Positions 37,160 to 48,046 of a DNA stretch of 64,000 bases are shown here, piece after piece; position 1 is the first letter of the stretch; each line of letters starts with the position of its first letter. This DNA comes from Apodemus sylvaticus (lineage: Eukaryota; Chordata; Mammalia; Rodentia; Muridae): contig NC_067473.1 of assembly GCF_947179515.1 (NCBI RefSeq), positions 79,214,626 to 79,278,625 on the forward strand, written 5' to 3'. The translations under genes and the position numbers were made by a program. The notes beneath the pieces are model-generated. The model saw nothing but the letters and a program-made list of their open reading frames with translations. It did not search any database and was not told where the DNA came from.

Positions 37160-37273
37160 GTTTCATGGGATCATCTCCCGGGAGCAGGCTGATGAGCTTC
37201 TAGGCGGTGTGGAGGGTGCCTACATCCTCCGAGAAAGCCAACGGCAGCCGGGATGCTACACGCTGGCACTGAG
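37160..37273 (+). CDS. Chn2: Chn2 coding exon, N-terminal half of SH2 domain (114 nt)
   Basis: The exon starts after cttgtcccttcag and ends at CTGAG before the strong donor gtgagc. The first base completes Glu, 37 codons follow, and the last two bases begin Arg. The product starts [16 protein letters not shown] (helix alpha-A of the SH2 domain) and contains AYILRES, the FLVRES-type strand whose Arg binds phosphotyrosine. It then continues into [27 protein letters not shown] is the beta version; alpha-chimaerin differs at several of these positions (from memory), so this exon is the best paralogue marker. Entry and exit are both phase 2 and the length is divisible by three. Skipping this exon alone would therefore keep the frame and remove the phosphotyrosine-binding half of the domain; no such transcript is visible from DNA. 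Confidence 0.96.
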
Positions 37274-39027
37274 GTGAGCTGGGTTCCACTCATGGTTTGT
37301 GAAAGTGGCTTTTATGATTTTCCAATTTTTAAAAAGTGCGGTGTGCTGCAGGGAAAGACCTGACTGGGATGGCAAAACAATGAAGAGAGACCAGAAAGGC
37401 TGAGATCACATGGCCCAAGCTCTCTGGTGGAGAAACCACAGTTCCTCAGAAGAGTAGCATAGTGTTGACTAGGGAGATGGGGTTGTCACATATAGTTGAC
37501 TAAGGAGGCAGGGTTTATATTATACAGCTGAAGAAGGAGGCAAGGTCAACTAATCTCAGTGGGAGCTGTCTCTGTAGGGGAGCAGTCTTCAGGCTGCTCC
37601 CTTAAACTCCAGGGAGAGAGCGATGGTAGGCATTTTCTGGGCACAATGTCAATATTCATGCTCAGACACAAGAAAGGCTTTGCTAAGTGCCCTTTGAGGC
37701 TCCGAGGCAGTGGAGGGGAATATTTTGCCAGTTGTCCAATGAGTCTGAGGCTATGGGGTCCTTGACGTGGCTGTGTCAATGTCAACTATACACATCCACT
37801 CAGGATGAGCTCAGGGCATCCTCAACTGCCTACTATGGTAAAGTGCACATAATGTACAATTCACCATCTCCACCAATCTAAGTGTGAAGTGCAGTGGCAT
37901 GGGGCACACCAGCTATGCTTAACAGACACCTTTGCTGGCCACGTCCCGAGCCTGCCCCACATCCCAGATGCTCAGTTCCCACAATCACTCCTGCTCAGAT
38001 CACCTTGCACTCCACTGTTTTCCAACACCAGCTGCAGCAGGCCTGAGGCTGAGAGTCTGTTCGCCTGGCTGAAGATGAGCAGATTGTCAGCCCGAGTGCT
38101 TCATGGACATGCAGTCCACCATTCCTGACTTCTCGGAGACCACCTTGACCCCAGACTCACTAGGAGGAAGCTCGTCATGTGTGCCAGCAAGTCAGCAGGG
38201 CAGATGCCTCCAAAGATTGGCCACCACAAGTGCTGGGGCACTGAAGGGGTCACTTGTATATGCCAGGCCATTAACTGCCCCCACAGAGTCTTCCTGTGGA
38301 CCCCTGGAAATTGACTAGAGCTCTCTCCATAGAAAGAATGGATGCAGAGGAGAGTCTTCCCAGGCCAGCACATGAAGGGTGTGTGTCTAATATAGTCTCC
38401 ACAGTGTGACTTTGCAAAGACGCTTTCCAAGTTGCAACTGGAGATGTCCAGAGCATATCCTAAGTGGCTCAGTGACAAGGGATTATGTCAAAAGCTGTTG
38501 AGAACTCTGGGTAGGCAGAACTGGGGGATGCCAATATTGGTGGTACATTTAATGTGCCTACCTGATGTTTCTCTATTGCTTCATTAACCAAGATGGTAGA
38601 GATGGGGTCGCAGTCAAAGGTGTGATAATAAGGGACATTGTAGGGCTTTGGTTATGGTGTCCCTTGCCGAGGTAATTGTCATTTCCCATTAAAGATGATG
38701 CATTTATACATCAGGGCTTTGACTTTCACAAATGAGAATGGAATGACCCAGTGTCCTGAGTGACTTATTGGATTCATTGTTCCCAAATGCATGCCCAAGG
38801 TTAGATCCTGTCTGCTTCATTCCAGGCAGGTGGGCTCCAACAGAAAGTGGCGGCTCTTTGTGGTTCGGTTGCTTCTCCTGTTAAATATAGATACTCACAT
38901 CTCTTAGGATCTCTGAGATGAGAGCCAAGTACCCATTCCAGGCCTAACAAGTGGAATGTTCTGGAAGCTACTTCACTTTCCCCACGCTTATCTCACTGGT
39001 AGTAATCCTTGGCTTTCTGGTGAACAG
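37274..39027 (+). other. Chn2: Chn2 intron, 1,754 bp
   Basis: Lies between gtgagc and gaacag, splitting the SH2 domain. No recognised repeat; small frames on both strands at 37.5-38.5 kb look like chance. Confidence 0.9.
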
Positions 39028-39313
39028 GTTTGGGAACCAGACCTTAAACTACCGGCTCTTCCACGACGGGAAGCACTTTGTGGGTGAGAAGAGGTTCGAA
39101 TCCATTCACGACCTGGTAACAGATGGCTTGATCACACTCTACATAGAAACCAAGGCGGCTGAGTACATCGCAAAAATGACCACAAATCCCATTTACGAAC
39201 ACATCGGATATGCCACTCTCCTCAGAGAAAAAGTGTCCAGAAGGCTGAGCAGGTCTAAAAATGAATCAAGGAAAGCTAGCGTCACCAATGAGGAGCACAC
39301 GCCAGTGGAGAAG
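39028..39313 (+). CDS. Chn2: Chn2 coding exon, C-terminal half of SH2 and SH2-C1 linker (286 nt)
   Basis: One base completes Arg, then 95 codons follow, ending GTGGAGAAG before the strong donor gtaagc (exit phase 0). The acceptor is tctggtgaacag. The exon encodes FGNQTLNYRLFHDGKHFV, the conserved EKRFESIHDLVTDGLITLYI, and AEYIAKMTTNPIYEHIGYAT, which finish the SH2 domain, and then a basic Ser-rich linker ending ESRKASVTNEEHTPVEK. The next exon of the family starts the run into the C1 domain and is not seen by 64000. The open frame continues upstream from 38951 and downstream to 39451, but those flanks are intron: the upstream part bears no resemblance to chimaerin and both ends have proper splice sites. 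Retaining the downstream intron would add about 45 residues and then stop. Confidence 0.96.
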
Positions 39314-40557
39314 GTAAGCGGCCTAGGGGCGGACGTGGGCCATCTAGTGTCGGCTTGTGCTGACCAAGAATGGATCATGAGAGGTCCAGTTTGTCGGAAT
39401 GTTGGGGAGAATCCTCCCAGGTTTAGAACTGGCATGCCAAAAGGTCCTTAGACTCTTCCAAGTCTTGAGCTACAGGAGAGAAACTCAGGACCCACAAATA
39501 CCCCATGATTGGCTATATGGACAGATCCAGGACTTAGACAAATAGTCATTTGTGGGTTTATTCGTGCTTTGAAATGAAATACTCCATTATTGTTCAATGC
39601 CAAACACTGGGTGAAAAATTGCCACTTGGGGCCTGCTGGCTGTCTCTGGCTACAAAGTGGGCCCAATGCATAGGATTTCTGTTTGTCTGTCCTAAGGGTG
39701 TGTGAGCATCCATGGGCAGGAGGCTAGCCACCTTTTTGAAGGTGAGCTAACCTAGATGAACAGTTTCTGATGGGCTTGGAAACCTTCATCATAATAATGA
39801 CTGCCATTTCAGGAAGGCTTGGTCAGGCTGATCTTCCCCACCAGCCAAGCACACTGTACTTCACTGCCATCAGAACACCCCTGAGTTAGGTGAGTGTGCG
39901 AGCTAGGAAGGAGCGGGCGGGCGTGTCGCAACAGTGGAAGGACATGGTGAAGGGGACGCCATCTCTAGTATCCGGCTGCTTATTTGAAAGGCACCGCCAC
40001 AGTTGGCCAGCAGACTTAGGGAATGTGTCCCTTTGAGGACCACATCTGCTGTGCCTGGTCATATGTACAGCCCGCCACACCTTCAGTACCCAGAGTTGCT
40101 GAGCCAAGCCCAGCTTTTAGAGTGGCCTAGGACTGAGCAGAGGGTGATACACGGAGGGCAATATGGTGGTGCTGCTCCTCTGGGGGCTGCTAATCCTTAA
40201 GCTCAAGTGGGCTCCTGATGCCAGGGCCTATAGAAACCGAAGGAAGCTTAGCTGAAGGTAAGGACTGGGCGTCCAAGTTGGGAGACTCACCAAGTACTGG
40301 GGTGACTGGAGAGAGCAGCCACTCTGTTGGCTGCAAGAGCATGATGTTAATTGATTTGCTAATTGAGTCTCAGAGCAAAGGAGGGCTTCCTGCAGCATCA
40401 TGTCAGTTGAGCAGCTGGCCCATGAAAACGTAATCTGCCATTTTCTTTTTATAACTCTGATATCGCCCCAACACCTGTGTATTCTTTCAGAAATAATTGA
40501 TTTGGGATATTTTGGGACTGCTGATTGTTTACACGTAACAGGAAACTTGTATGTCTA

Positions 40558-40615
40558 GGAGAGAGGGAGGGAAGGAGAGAAGGAGAGAGGGGAGAGGGGA
40601 GAGGGGGAAGAGAGA

Positions 40616-40661
<46 letters not shown>
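40558..40661. repeat. GA-rich low complexity ending in (GA)n
   Basis: About 60 bp of gggagg/gagaggg units followed by about 40 bp of pure GA. Confidence 0.95.
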
Positions 40662-40665
<4 letters not shown>

Positions 40666-40976
40666 TACTCCATCTTTCAGAGTTTGTTCTGGTCCGGATG
40701 AAAGCTAGTCCTTGGTGTTTGTAAATCTGTTCAAAAGCAATTGGAATAGAAAATGTGGAAGCTGACCTTCTCAGCCTTAATAAATCAGGAAATTGTAAAA
40801 TACATCTCTGAAGTGGTGTTTATATTTCTGAATCAGAAAGCAGTGCCATTTGAAAACACCGTCTGTTACAGAAAGCAGGCCCCACAGTGGAAACCAGCAA
40901 GGAAGTCCCACCCGTAGAAGCTGGCATTTCTGGGCGTTATTCTCAGCAGGAAACTGATGTGACATGATAAGCCCTC

Positions 40977-41383
40977 TGTCTTAGTTAGGATTTATATTGC
41001 TGCGATAAAACACCATGACCCAAAAGCAAGTTGAGGAGGTTTATTCGACTTACAGTTCCATATCACTGTTCATCATCAAAGGAACTCAAACAGGGCAGGA
41101 GGAACCTGAAGGCGGGAACTGACAGAAAGGCGATTGAGGGGTGCTGCTCACTGGCTTGCTCCCCATGGCTTGCTCAGCAGACTTTTACTCGAGACACAGG
41201 AGCACCATCCCAGGGATGGCCCCACATGATGGGCTGGACCCTCTCCATGGGTCACTGATTAAGAACATTGCCCTGCAGGCTGGACCACAGCCTGATCTTA
41301 GGGAGGCATGTTCTCAATTGAGGTTTCCTCCTCTCAGATGACTATAGTTTGTGTCAGGTTTTCATAAATCTAGTCAGCACACA
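40977..41383 (-). mobile_element. MaLR-type solo LTR
   Basis: It starts tgtcttagttaggattta and ends ctagtcagcacaca. Inside are aaaacaccatgacccaaaag, ctcactggcttgctcccc, gcttgctcagcagac and gtttcctcctctcagatga. It is the reverse-strand counterpart of the LTR at 55618, with no internal retroviral sequence. Confidence 0.75.
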
Positions 41384-41394
41384 TTCTCCTAGAG

Positions 41395-41616
41395 AAGTGC
41401 TTCTCAACCTTCCTAACACTGTGACCCCTTTAATACAGTGCTTCCCATTGTGGTGATCCCGAACCATAGCATTATTTTCATTGCTACTTCATAACTAAAT
41501 TTGCTACTGTTATGAATTATAATGTAAATATTTGTTTTTTGAATGACCTAAGTGTCCCCTGGGAAAGGGTCGTTCAACTCCTTTCCAGGTTGAAACGGAC
41601 AGGTTGAGAACCGCTG
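41395..41616 (+). mobile_element. URR1-type non-autonomous hAT transposon
   Basis: gtgcttctcaaccttcctaa, cattgctacttcataactaa, tttgctactgttatgaatta, gaaagggtcgttcaactc and the end ggttgagaaccgctg match URR1. The flanking 8-mers tcctagag and ccctggaa differ by three transitions, so the target-site duplication is decayed at best. Confidence 0.88.
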
Positions 41617-42210
41617 CCCTGGAAAAATGAATAATTTGATTATTAACCACATTGAGTGAGCCAGCCTGTACCCATCTACTGGGGAGAGGGGGGAGGGTGG
41701 TAAGGAAAGAAAAGGAATGCTGAAGGAAGAAAACCATACTCAGTAAGAAGTTTGATGGACAGTTGTCAGGGGTATGGATTTTCTTGGACATTAATGATGT
41801 CCTTGGCTTTCGTGAGGATTATTCTAGACACTAGATCTGGTCACTTGCTATTGGCCACTTATTTTTTTTTAGTAGCTTATGAGCTAACTTGATAAGAATC
41901 CGTCCATTTCTCCATGACCTGTATTGACAAGTGTGATTAGGAAAAACCTCAGTCTGGGCAGAGGCCCTGTTGCCATGGAGGCAGGGACTGGAGGAGAGCT
42001 AGTGGGAACTTGAGCAGATGGACTAAGAGGAGCCTGAGGTATCTGTCCGCTTCAGTTAATGGCTTCCCAGCGATGCTCAAATCCAGCGCCTCATTCCACA
42101 GCACTCAATGCTGCTCACCCATTTGCCTCATTGATCATTTCCAAGTAAATCGAGAAAAGAATATGCTATTACAAATCCAAGAATAATAACAGTGCCAATT
42201 GGAATATACA

Positions 42211-42283
42211 TGTGTGTGTGTGTGTGTGTGTGAGTGTGTGTGTGTGCGTGTGTGAGTGAGTGTGTGTGTGTGTGTGTGTGTGT
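42211..42283. repeat. (TG)n microsatellite, interrupted
   Basis: About 73 bp of TG with TGAG and TGCG interruptions. Confidence 0.97.
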
Positions 42284-42333
42284 ATTACCTTCCCCTTCAG
42301 ATTGGAGGGTGTCCAGATTTACTTCCTGTCCAG

Positions 42334-42373
42334 GTTGTCAGCAATGAACCTGACTTTAACAACTATAGATGAG
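42334..42373 (+). other. Possible cryptic or alternative exon (40 nt)
   Basis: A 40-nt stretch lies between an acceptor-like tract (acttcctgtccag) and a donor-like gtaggc, 3 kb downstream of the last recognised exon. Joined to that exon (phase 0) it would add VVSNEPDFNNYR and then a TGA stop, giving a truncated protein with SH2 but no C1 or GAP domain. It matches no chimaerin sequence I know. Short segments flanked by AG and GT are common in introns, so this is only a candidate. Confidence 0.12.
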
Positions 42374-45300
42374 GTAGGCCGGGAGCCTGCAGACAGAATG
42401 AATCCGTAAAGGTTCAGCCCCTACTGGTAGGTAAACTTCACAATCCTTTAATTAATTGACTTTTATATTTGGGTTACCCATTCAGTGCATTTAATTAAGA
42501 TGGTCAGTTTAGTGCAATACATGAAATACATTTTTAGAATTTATAGCAGGCATAGATTATTTACTGGTCTTCAGGGGAAAAAAAAAACCCAGACACATAG
42601 TATGGTAGGCAGTCTATGAATAACACTGGGATTCAACACCCAGATTGCACAGACGTGGGACTATGTCCCCTTTTAGACTCAGTGCAACTGTGCCAGATTC
42701 ACAGGCAGGGTTCTCCATGGATGCATTATTCCTGGTTCACGCTAGCTGGAGGTGAGCCCATCCCACATTCTGAACATCTTAAATCTATGGAGTAGCTGGA
42801 CCTCACTGTGCCCTCACTGCCTTTGTGACTCTAAGTAACCTCTTAGATTTGGCCACCATCCTGTCAATGGACATTAGAAATCGCTCAGTCTTTACATAAT
42901 CTGATTTTGAAAATGCATTGCTGTTTCTAGTTATAAGAACCAATCTTTCTCACCAAATGCACCCCACTGAGTTGAATAAATAATATGGAAAGTGCATCTG
43001 TATTAACTGGGAACAGTCTGACACAGTAAATTGCACCCATATTTGATGTGAAAATAATGTGTACCTGTGAGACAGCAAAAGCACTTTTAATAATACACAA
43101 ATTGAGTATCCTCTGCCCCAGATGTTGGGGAACCAGGGATTTTTCTCAGACCAGTGCTCAACTAGCAGTTGTTCATCCTTAATCCAAAAACCTGAAACAA
43201 AAATACTGTCAGATCCTTTGAAGTCTTAGATCCCAGGCTGTCTGGGCTGTCTCACCTGTATCGTGTTTATTCGTTCTGTTTTAGGGGTGCCCGGCCCCGC
43301 GTTCATTTCACTGTTCCTTTCCTGGCATCCAGCGCTAGTTACGGCTTACACGCTCTCTTCGCTGCTTTTGGAAGATGGTCAGACCCAGTTCTGTCTTGTT
43401 CATTCATTTCACTGTTTCTGGTGGTAGTAAATGTCAGACAACAACCTCCTGAGTTCCACAACAGTAACTCCATGTACAGCAAGGCAGGCAGGCCCCCCAA
43501 GATGGGAGGGGATGATGCGGGGGCGGGGGGCGCAGAAAGGAGTACAACTGTATCTTTATGATTTATTTATGTAAACTGTGAAAACAAGGGTTTTACATAA
43601 AGAGTAGCCATTGTTGATTGTTGCGAGGGGAAGCAAGGGTCTGAAAGGGAGTGTGGAAGAGACTTGTGGAAGAGGCTTGCCCTGTCCTTGCTACTGTTGA
43701 CGCACTTTTGGCTTTAACTGTGACATATATTAGTATCCACTCAAAGAAGAAACAAGAATAAACAGCTGACACGCCTCACGTCAAAGCCGAGGAGAGTGCT
43801 TTTCTCCCCTGCCTGCCACACTTGCAGTTCCCATCTGCCTGCCTCCCACCCCCCTCGTCATGCTCACAGCACCCTTCCTCATCCACCCCAGCCCTCCAGA
43901 TTGTTCCATGGGATCTGTGTTCTCAGGACTTAGTGGAGGTTGAGAACTGGAAGGTCATCACAGCAGCAGGCAGAACTGGCTGCAGGGGAGGAGTCAGTCT
44001 TAAGAGGGGGGTGGGGCTGTTTTGGCCTTCCTGGTAATCCCACCTCTTCCCTAGAAGCCTCCCAGTCCGCTGCCCTCTTCCATCCATTTCCCTGCCTTTG
44101 CGGCCTTCCCCTGGCTGCTACAGGACCAGTGAGTGCCCCAGTCACTTTTACATCCTGCCACAGGCAGCAAAGCCTCTTAGGTTTCCATTCCCCTGCCCTA
44201 AAAGCCCTGGCTAGCAGAACTTTCCCCCACCTCCTTAGGAAACCCTCCTTCACGGAGGACCCCCTTCAGAGAGCTGCTCTGTCCCCCAGCCATCTATTTT
44301 CTGGCTAACCATCCTTGCACCAGGTGCCCTTTTACTGTGGTTTCCTGTGGTCTAGCTGCCCATCTAGATAGCTTTGTCTGCATTGTCTGTGGCCTAAAGG
44401 CAATTATCATGCCAAGGAGGAAGGCTTGCTCAGCCATTAAGATCAGCAGAAGCCTCGGGAGCAGATGGAGGTCATCCGGGGTGTTTTCTCTCCATCCTTA
44501 GGTCCCACAAAATGCCTGGTGCCCACCGGAGACTGCTCAATGGTTCTGTCCTAGGTAGGGCTGCAGGGCAAAGTTCAAATACCTCAGCAGGATCTTAGCT
44601 ACCTGCCTGAGCCTGGAACTGACAGAAAAGATTCAAGATCTCAAGTGGGGATCTCAAGGGAGGAGTCAGGAAAAACCAGGTCAGAGAAAGTAAAACAGGT
44701 GGAAGGAATGGGCATCTCTGAGTCCGCCCTTTGGTTCTCCACGTCTTGGGAGAAGTCATGCTTGTCCTTAGAGGAGCTGGGCAGGGATGCTGGTCCGCCA
44801 TCTCCTGGCCTCTGGAGCCTGAGTGGTGCTTCGAGAGGTCCAGCCTCTCCTATTCCAGACTTTACATGATGATGATGCCTCATCTCCTCAGAAAGAGAAA
44901 AACGCTCAGGGCGGCTGATGCTACCTGACTGTGTAGAGACAAGTCTGGAGTGACAGTGTGACCTGGTGTGGGAGGCAGGGAGGCGGTGAGGAGGGTTCAA
45001 GGGGTAACGGAAATGCCCTTCGATGGCATGGCCCATCTGTGGCACCACCTTGCCCTGCCTGTTAAGCCGCAGGCCCCCCTCTCTAGCCCACATCATCTTC
45101 ATTTCTCTGTGCCCTCAGCCTGGAATGCTTTCTCCTTCCTGTGATCCTCAGGCTTCTTTGGGGCCCAGTGCAGACACTTCTCTCCTTGGGAAATCTGCTA
45201 AGATTCACCTCATGCCTTAGAGCCACCCCAGAGACTGGCACATCGTCTTGATGTGGACTTAGTCAGTTGTATCCTAGGTAACTGTTACACTTGCCCTTCT

Positions 45301-46575
45301 CAAATAGTGGCCCTGAATACCAACAGCTTTGGCCTTCCCGGGAAGACAGACTTGCAGGCCTATGGTCAGAGCCATGGGATCAGGTCTTCCCGGGGTCTCT
45401 GGACGGTCTTTCCTGGGCTCCGGATGGATCCACACAGGCAGTCCTGGGGAGCCTGTGATGTGGGTTCTTTTTCGGCTTTTGGTGACCTGTGGTTCCAGAT
45501 CCGCGTGCACCCCTAAGTGCTCACGTGTGGACACTTGTTGAATGAAGCAGGAGCAGATAATGCAATGTAACAAACTGAGCCAAGCTCACCATGAGGATCA
45601 GTGCGTCTCAGATTCAGCCAGAACCAGGTCAAGGGCTCCCAGCCCCTCTCTAGACAAGCTCTTTCATCGAGGACTAGAATCGGGCCATGGGCCTCCTGCA
45701 GCCTCAGGAGAAGCCAGAGCCCAGAGAGAAGGGGTCCAGAGACCGTCTGGGCAAATGCTTGCTTCATGTGGCAGGAGGCTGAAAGGTCAAGCACGAGTGT
45801 GTCTGGAACCTCTCAAAGGCTCAGGGAATGTAGACTACGTAAATTATACGTAAATTAAGATCTCTGAGGTGTCCATTACAGCACTCTGCCTCAATCAGCC
45901 AGAACTGGAAAATGAAGTCACATCACACTCAGTGGCCCCGTCAGGACCTCTGCAGGAAGCAGAAGGCTGGAAGTCTCAAGAGAATTTGTTGAACTGGGAA
46001 ACCTTCCCTTGGGTCATCAAGTCAAGAGTAGGCCACCGCCACCTACTCAAGGGTCCAGGGGTAGCAGGAAGATTAGGGAAGGCTCATGGGAGCTGGCGTG
46101 GGGACTGTCCCAAGAGGGGGGCACCCCACATCACCACCCCTCTCCCAACTCCAATTTCTCTTCTACCTACCACCTGACCTGCATGTCCCATAGGGCAAAC
46201 CCAGCCAAAGCCCTGGGGCATAGTACAGGGAGCAGGGTGCAGTCTCCAGGGTCCAGCCTACCATAGGGGCCAGGCAGGAGAGACAGAATAAGAGGGGTGT
46301 GGTAGAGAAAAGCGTGGGGAGAAGCCATCCAAGGCACACGGCAGTCTTATGAGCACCTTAGCTAGCGTGGTGCTCATGGCGTTCTGTGCAAAGCTAACTG
46401 ACTTCAGAAGCCCAGCACGCCTTACATGGGATGATGCCATGGTTCCTTTCTCAGAGGGGCTCACACTGTACGCTGTGCTCGGGAGCTTGGTTTTGGGAGG
46501 TCGAACGTCTCTGTGTTCAATAGAGTTAAGCATATTGACCAGTGCCCTTAGCCAACTGAAGAGCTACGTTCATTT

Positions 46576-46599
46576 ACACACACACACACACACACACAA
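46576..46599. repeat. (AC)n microsatellite
   Basis: About 24 bp of AC. Confidence 0.95.
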
Positions 46600-47370
46600 G
46601 TGGATGAACACACAGGCGTGTGGGACACAGACACAGAGAGAGGGGTATTGGGGTAGAGATTGGACCATTGATATGAAGGAGGTAGAAAATAAAGCTGCTT
46701 GGATTACAGGGTCCAGAAAAACGGCCAGTTCTCTCCCCAGGAGGTTCTTGGGAAATAACAGGTAGCTGACATACCCAGGCTTCCCTCAGGAGTCAAGGAT
46801 GAATGAAGATGAGTGGTGCCTGGCTAGTGAAAATGACAGGTCCAGTAATGGCCGTGGTCATCCATCTTCCTGCCGCACATACACAGCCGTGTAAACGGAA
46901 CGGGGATCACTGCGTGAATGGATTTGAACTAGCTTGATGCTCTCGGGAAGACAGGATTTACTGGCTGTTATTTCAAGTCCGAATCTAACCGTGTGGAGTT
47001 ATCAGGGGTCTGTCTGAGCAACAGCTGACTGGGTTGTGGGGAGGGGTGGAGAAGGTGAGGGGAACGCTCACTCGATGCAGATGAGAGTTTTGGAAGGAAA
47101 AACAAACAACAGAGACCCTGTTCAGTCCTCTTGACCTATGGAATCAGAGGCTGCTGAGGTCCCAGTATCTAGTGCTACCCGGGCTGAGACTCTGGGCCAT
47201 GAGACAGGAGGTAAATCGAGGCATGAGAGTTCTACATTCTACCTCAGCTCACTGCTTTTCTATCTCAGAGACTCTTGTGTCCTGGCGTAGACCCTGGCCT
47301 TCCTCCCCAGGCCTTTATAGGTGCGCACTGTCTTACATGGAAGGACATTGAGGGTAGAGGCCCCAGGGTG

Positions 47371-47478
47371 TGGGGCGACTGCCTAAGTTAATTCAGCGCA
47401 CCGCACTTAGGGGTAGCCAGGGGGTGGGGCGACTGCCTAAGTTAATTCAGCGTACCCCACTTAGGGGTAACTAGCGTT
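47371..47478. repeat. 54-bp tandem duplication
   Basis: Copies start at 47371 and 47425 with tggggcgactgcctaagtta. They agree closely over the first 40 bases (cgcaccgc versus cgtacccc) and drift at the end. Each copy contains cctaagt and acttagg, a 7-bp inverted pair. Confidence 0.94.
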
Positions 47479-47509
47479 GACAAAGTGTATGATACTTTGG
47501 CCCTCACCC

Positions 47510-47595
47510 TTGGCTGCACACTGGAATTTACTGAGGAACTTCAAAAACAATCAGAATCCATGCTTGAGCTCCGCCTCAGAAGTCCCCATTTCGGA
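47510..47595. mobile_element. Possible MER-type DNA transposon remnant
   Basis: cacccttggctgcacactgg, aatttactgaggaacttc, aaaaacaatcagaatccatg and agctccgcctcagaagtc resemble the old hAT pattern 'ggctgcacattagaatcacctgggg...'. It is a weak match. Confidence 0.3.
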
Positions 47596-47614
47596 GGCCA
47601 GGAGAAGCTCGGTA

Positions 47615-47690
47615 CAGAGGCGGGCGAGCATGTGCACGGGCCTGGGCTTGATTTTCAGCACCACCTGAAATAAAAGAAAGAATGGAAAAG
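47615..47690 (+). mobile_element. ID-like SINE fragment
   Basis: gcgagcatgtgcacgggcct, gggcttgattttcagcacca and an A-rich tail (aaataaaagaaagaa) match the ID element 3' half. Confidence 0.55.
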
Positions 47691-47848
47691 CTAAGAAATT
47701 TATATTTAACTGCTTGGTATATGTCCCAGGCATATAATTTTAGAAGTTGCAATTGCTACTAATGTGTAGCTGGAGGAATAACTCCTGCGATAGAGGAATA
47801 GTGAGTTTAAGTTAGGTCATCTGTGGCCTGGATTGACTTTCAAAAGTC

Positions 47849-48046
47849 TGTCTGTCTATTTCTGTCTCTCTGTTTTTCTCTCTGACTCTCTCTGTCTCTC
47901 TGTCTCTGTCTCTGTCTCTCTGCTTCTCGGTCTCTCTGTTTCTGTCTCTCGGTCTCTCTGTCTCTGTCTCTGTGTGTGTGCTTAGAGCTCTGCAGGAGAT
48001 ACAGGTGTGTGTGTGTGCGCGTGTGCGTGTGCATGTGTGTGCGCAC
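47849..48046. repeat. (TCTG)n / (TG)n compound simple repeat
   Basis: About 125 bp of tctctgtctctg units to about 47976, then after a short gap about 40 bp of TG/CG-containing repeat (48005-48046). Confidence 0.95.

Noticed and set aside
38951..39027. Upstream ATG of the open frame containing the 286-nt exon, with a hydrophobic start resembling a signal peptide
   Set aside because: It is intron read-through: a splice acceptor lies at 39027, and the chimaerin match starts exactly there in the phase set by the exon before.
43940..46765. Cluster of 100-150-codon frames on both strands in GC-richer sequence
   Set aside because: They overlap in competing frames, have no splice-consistent structure, and show no domain; GC-rich sequence lowers stop frequency.
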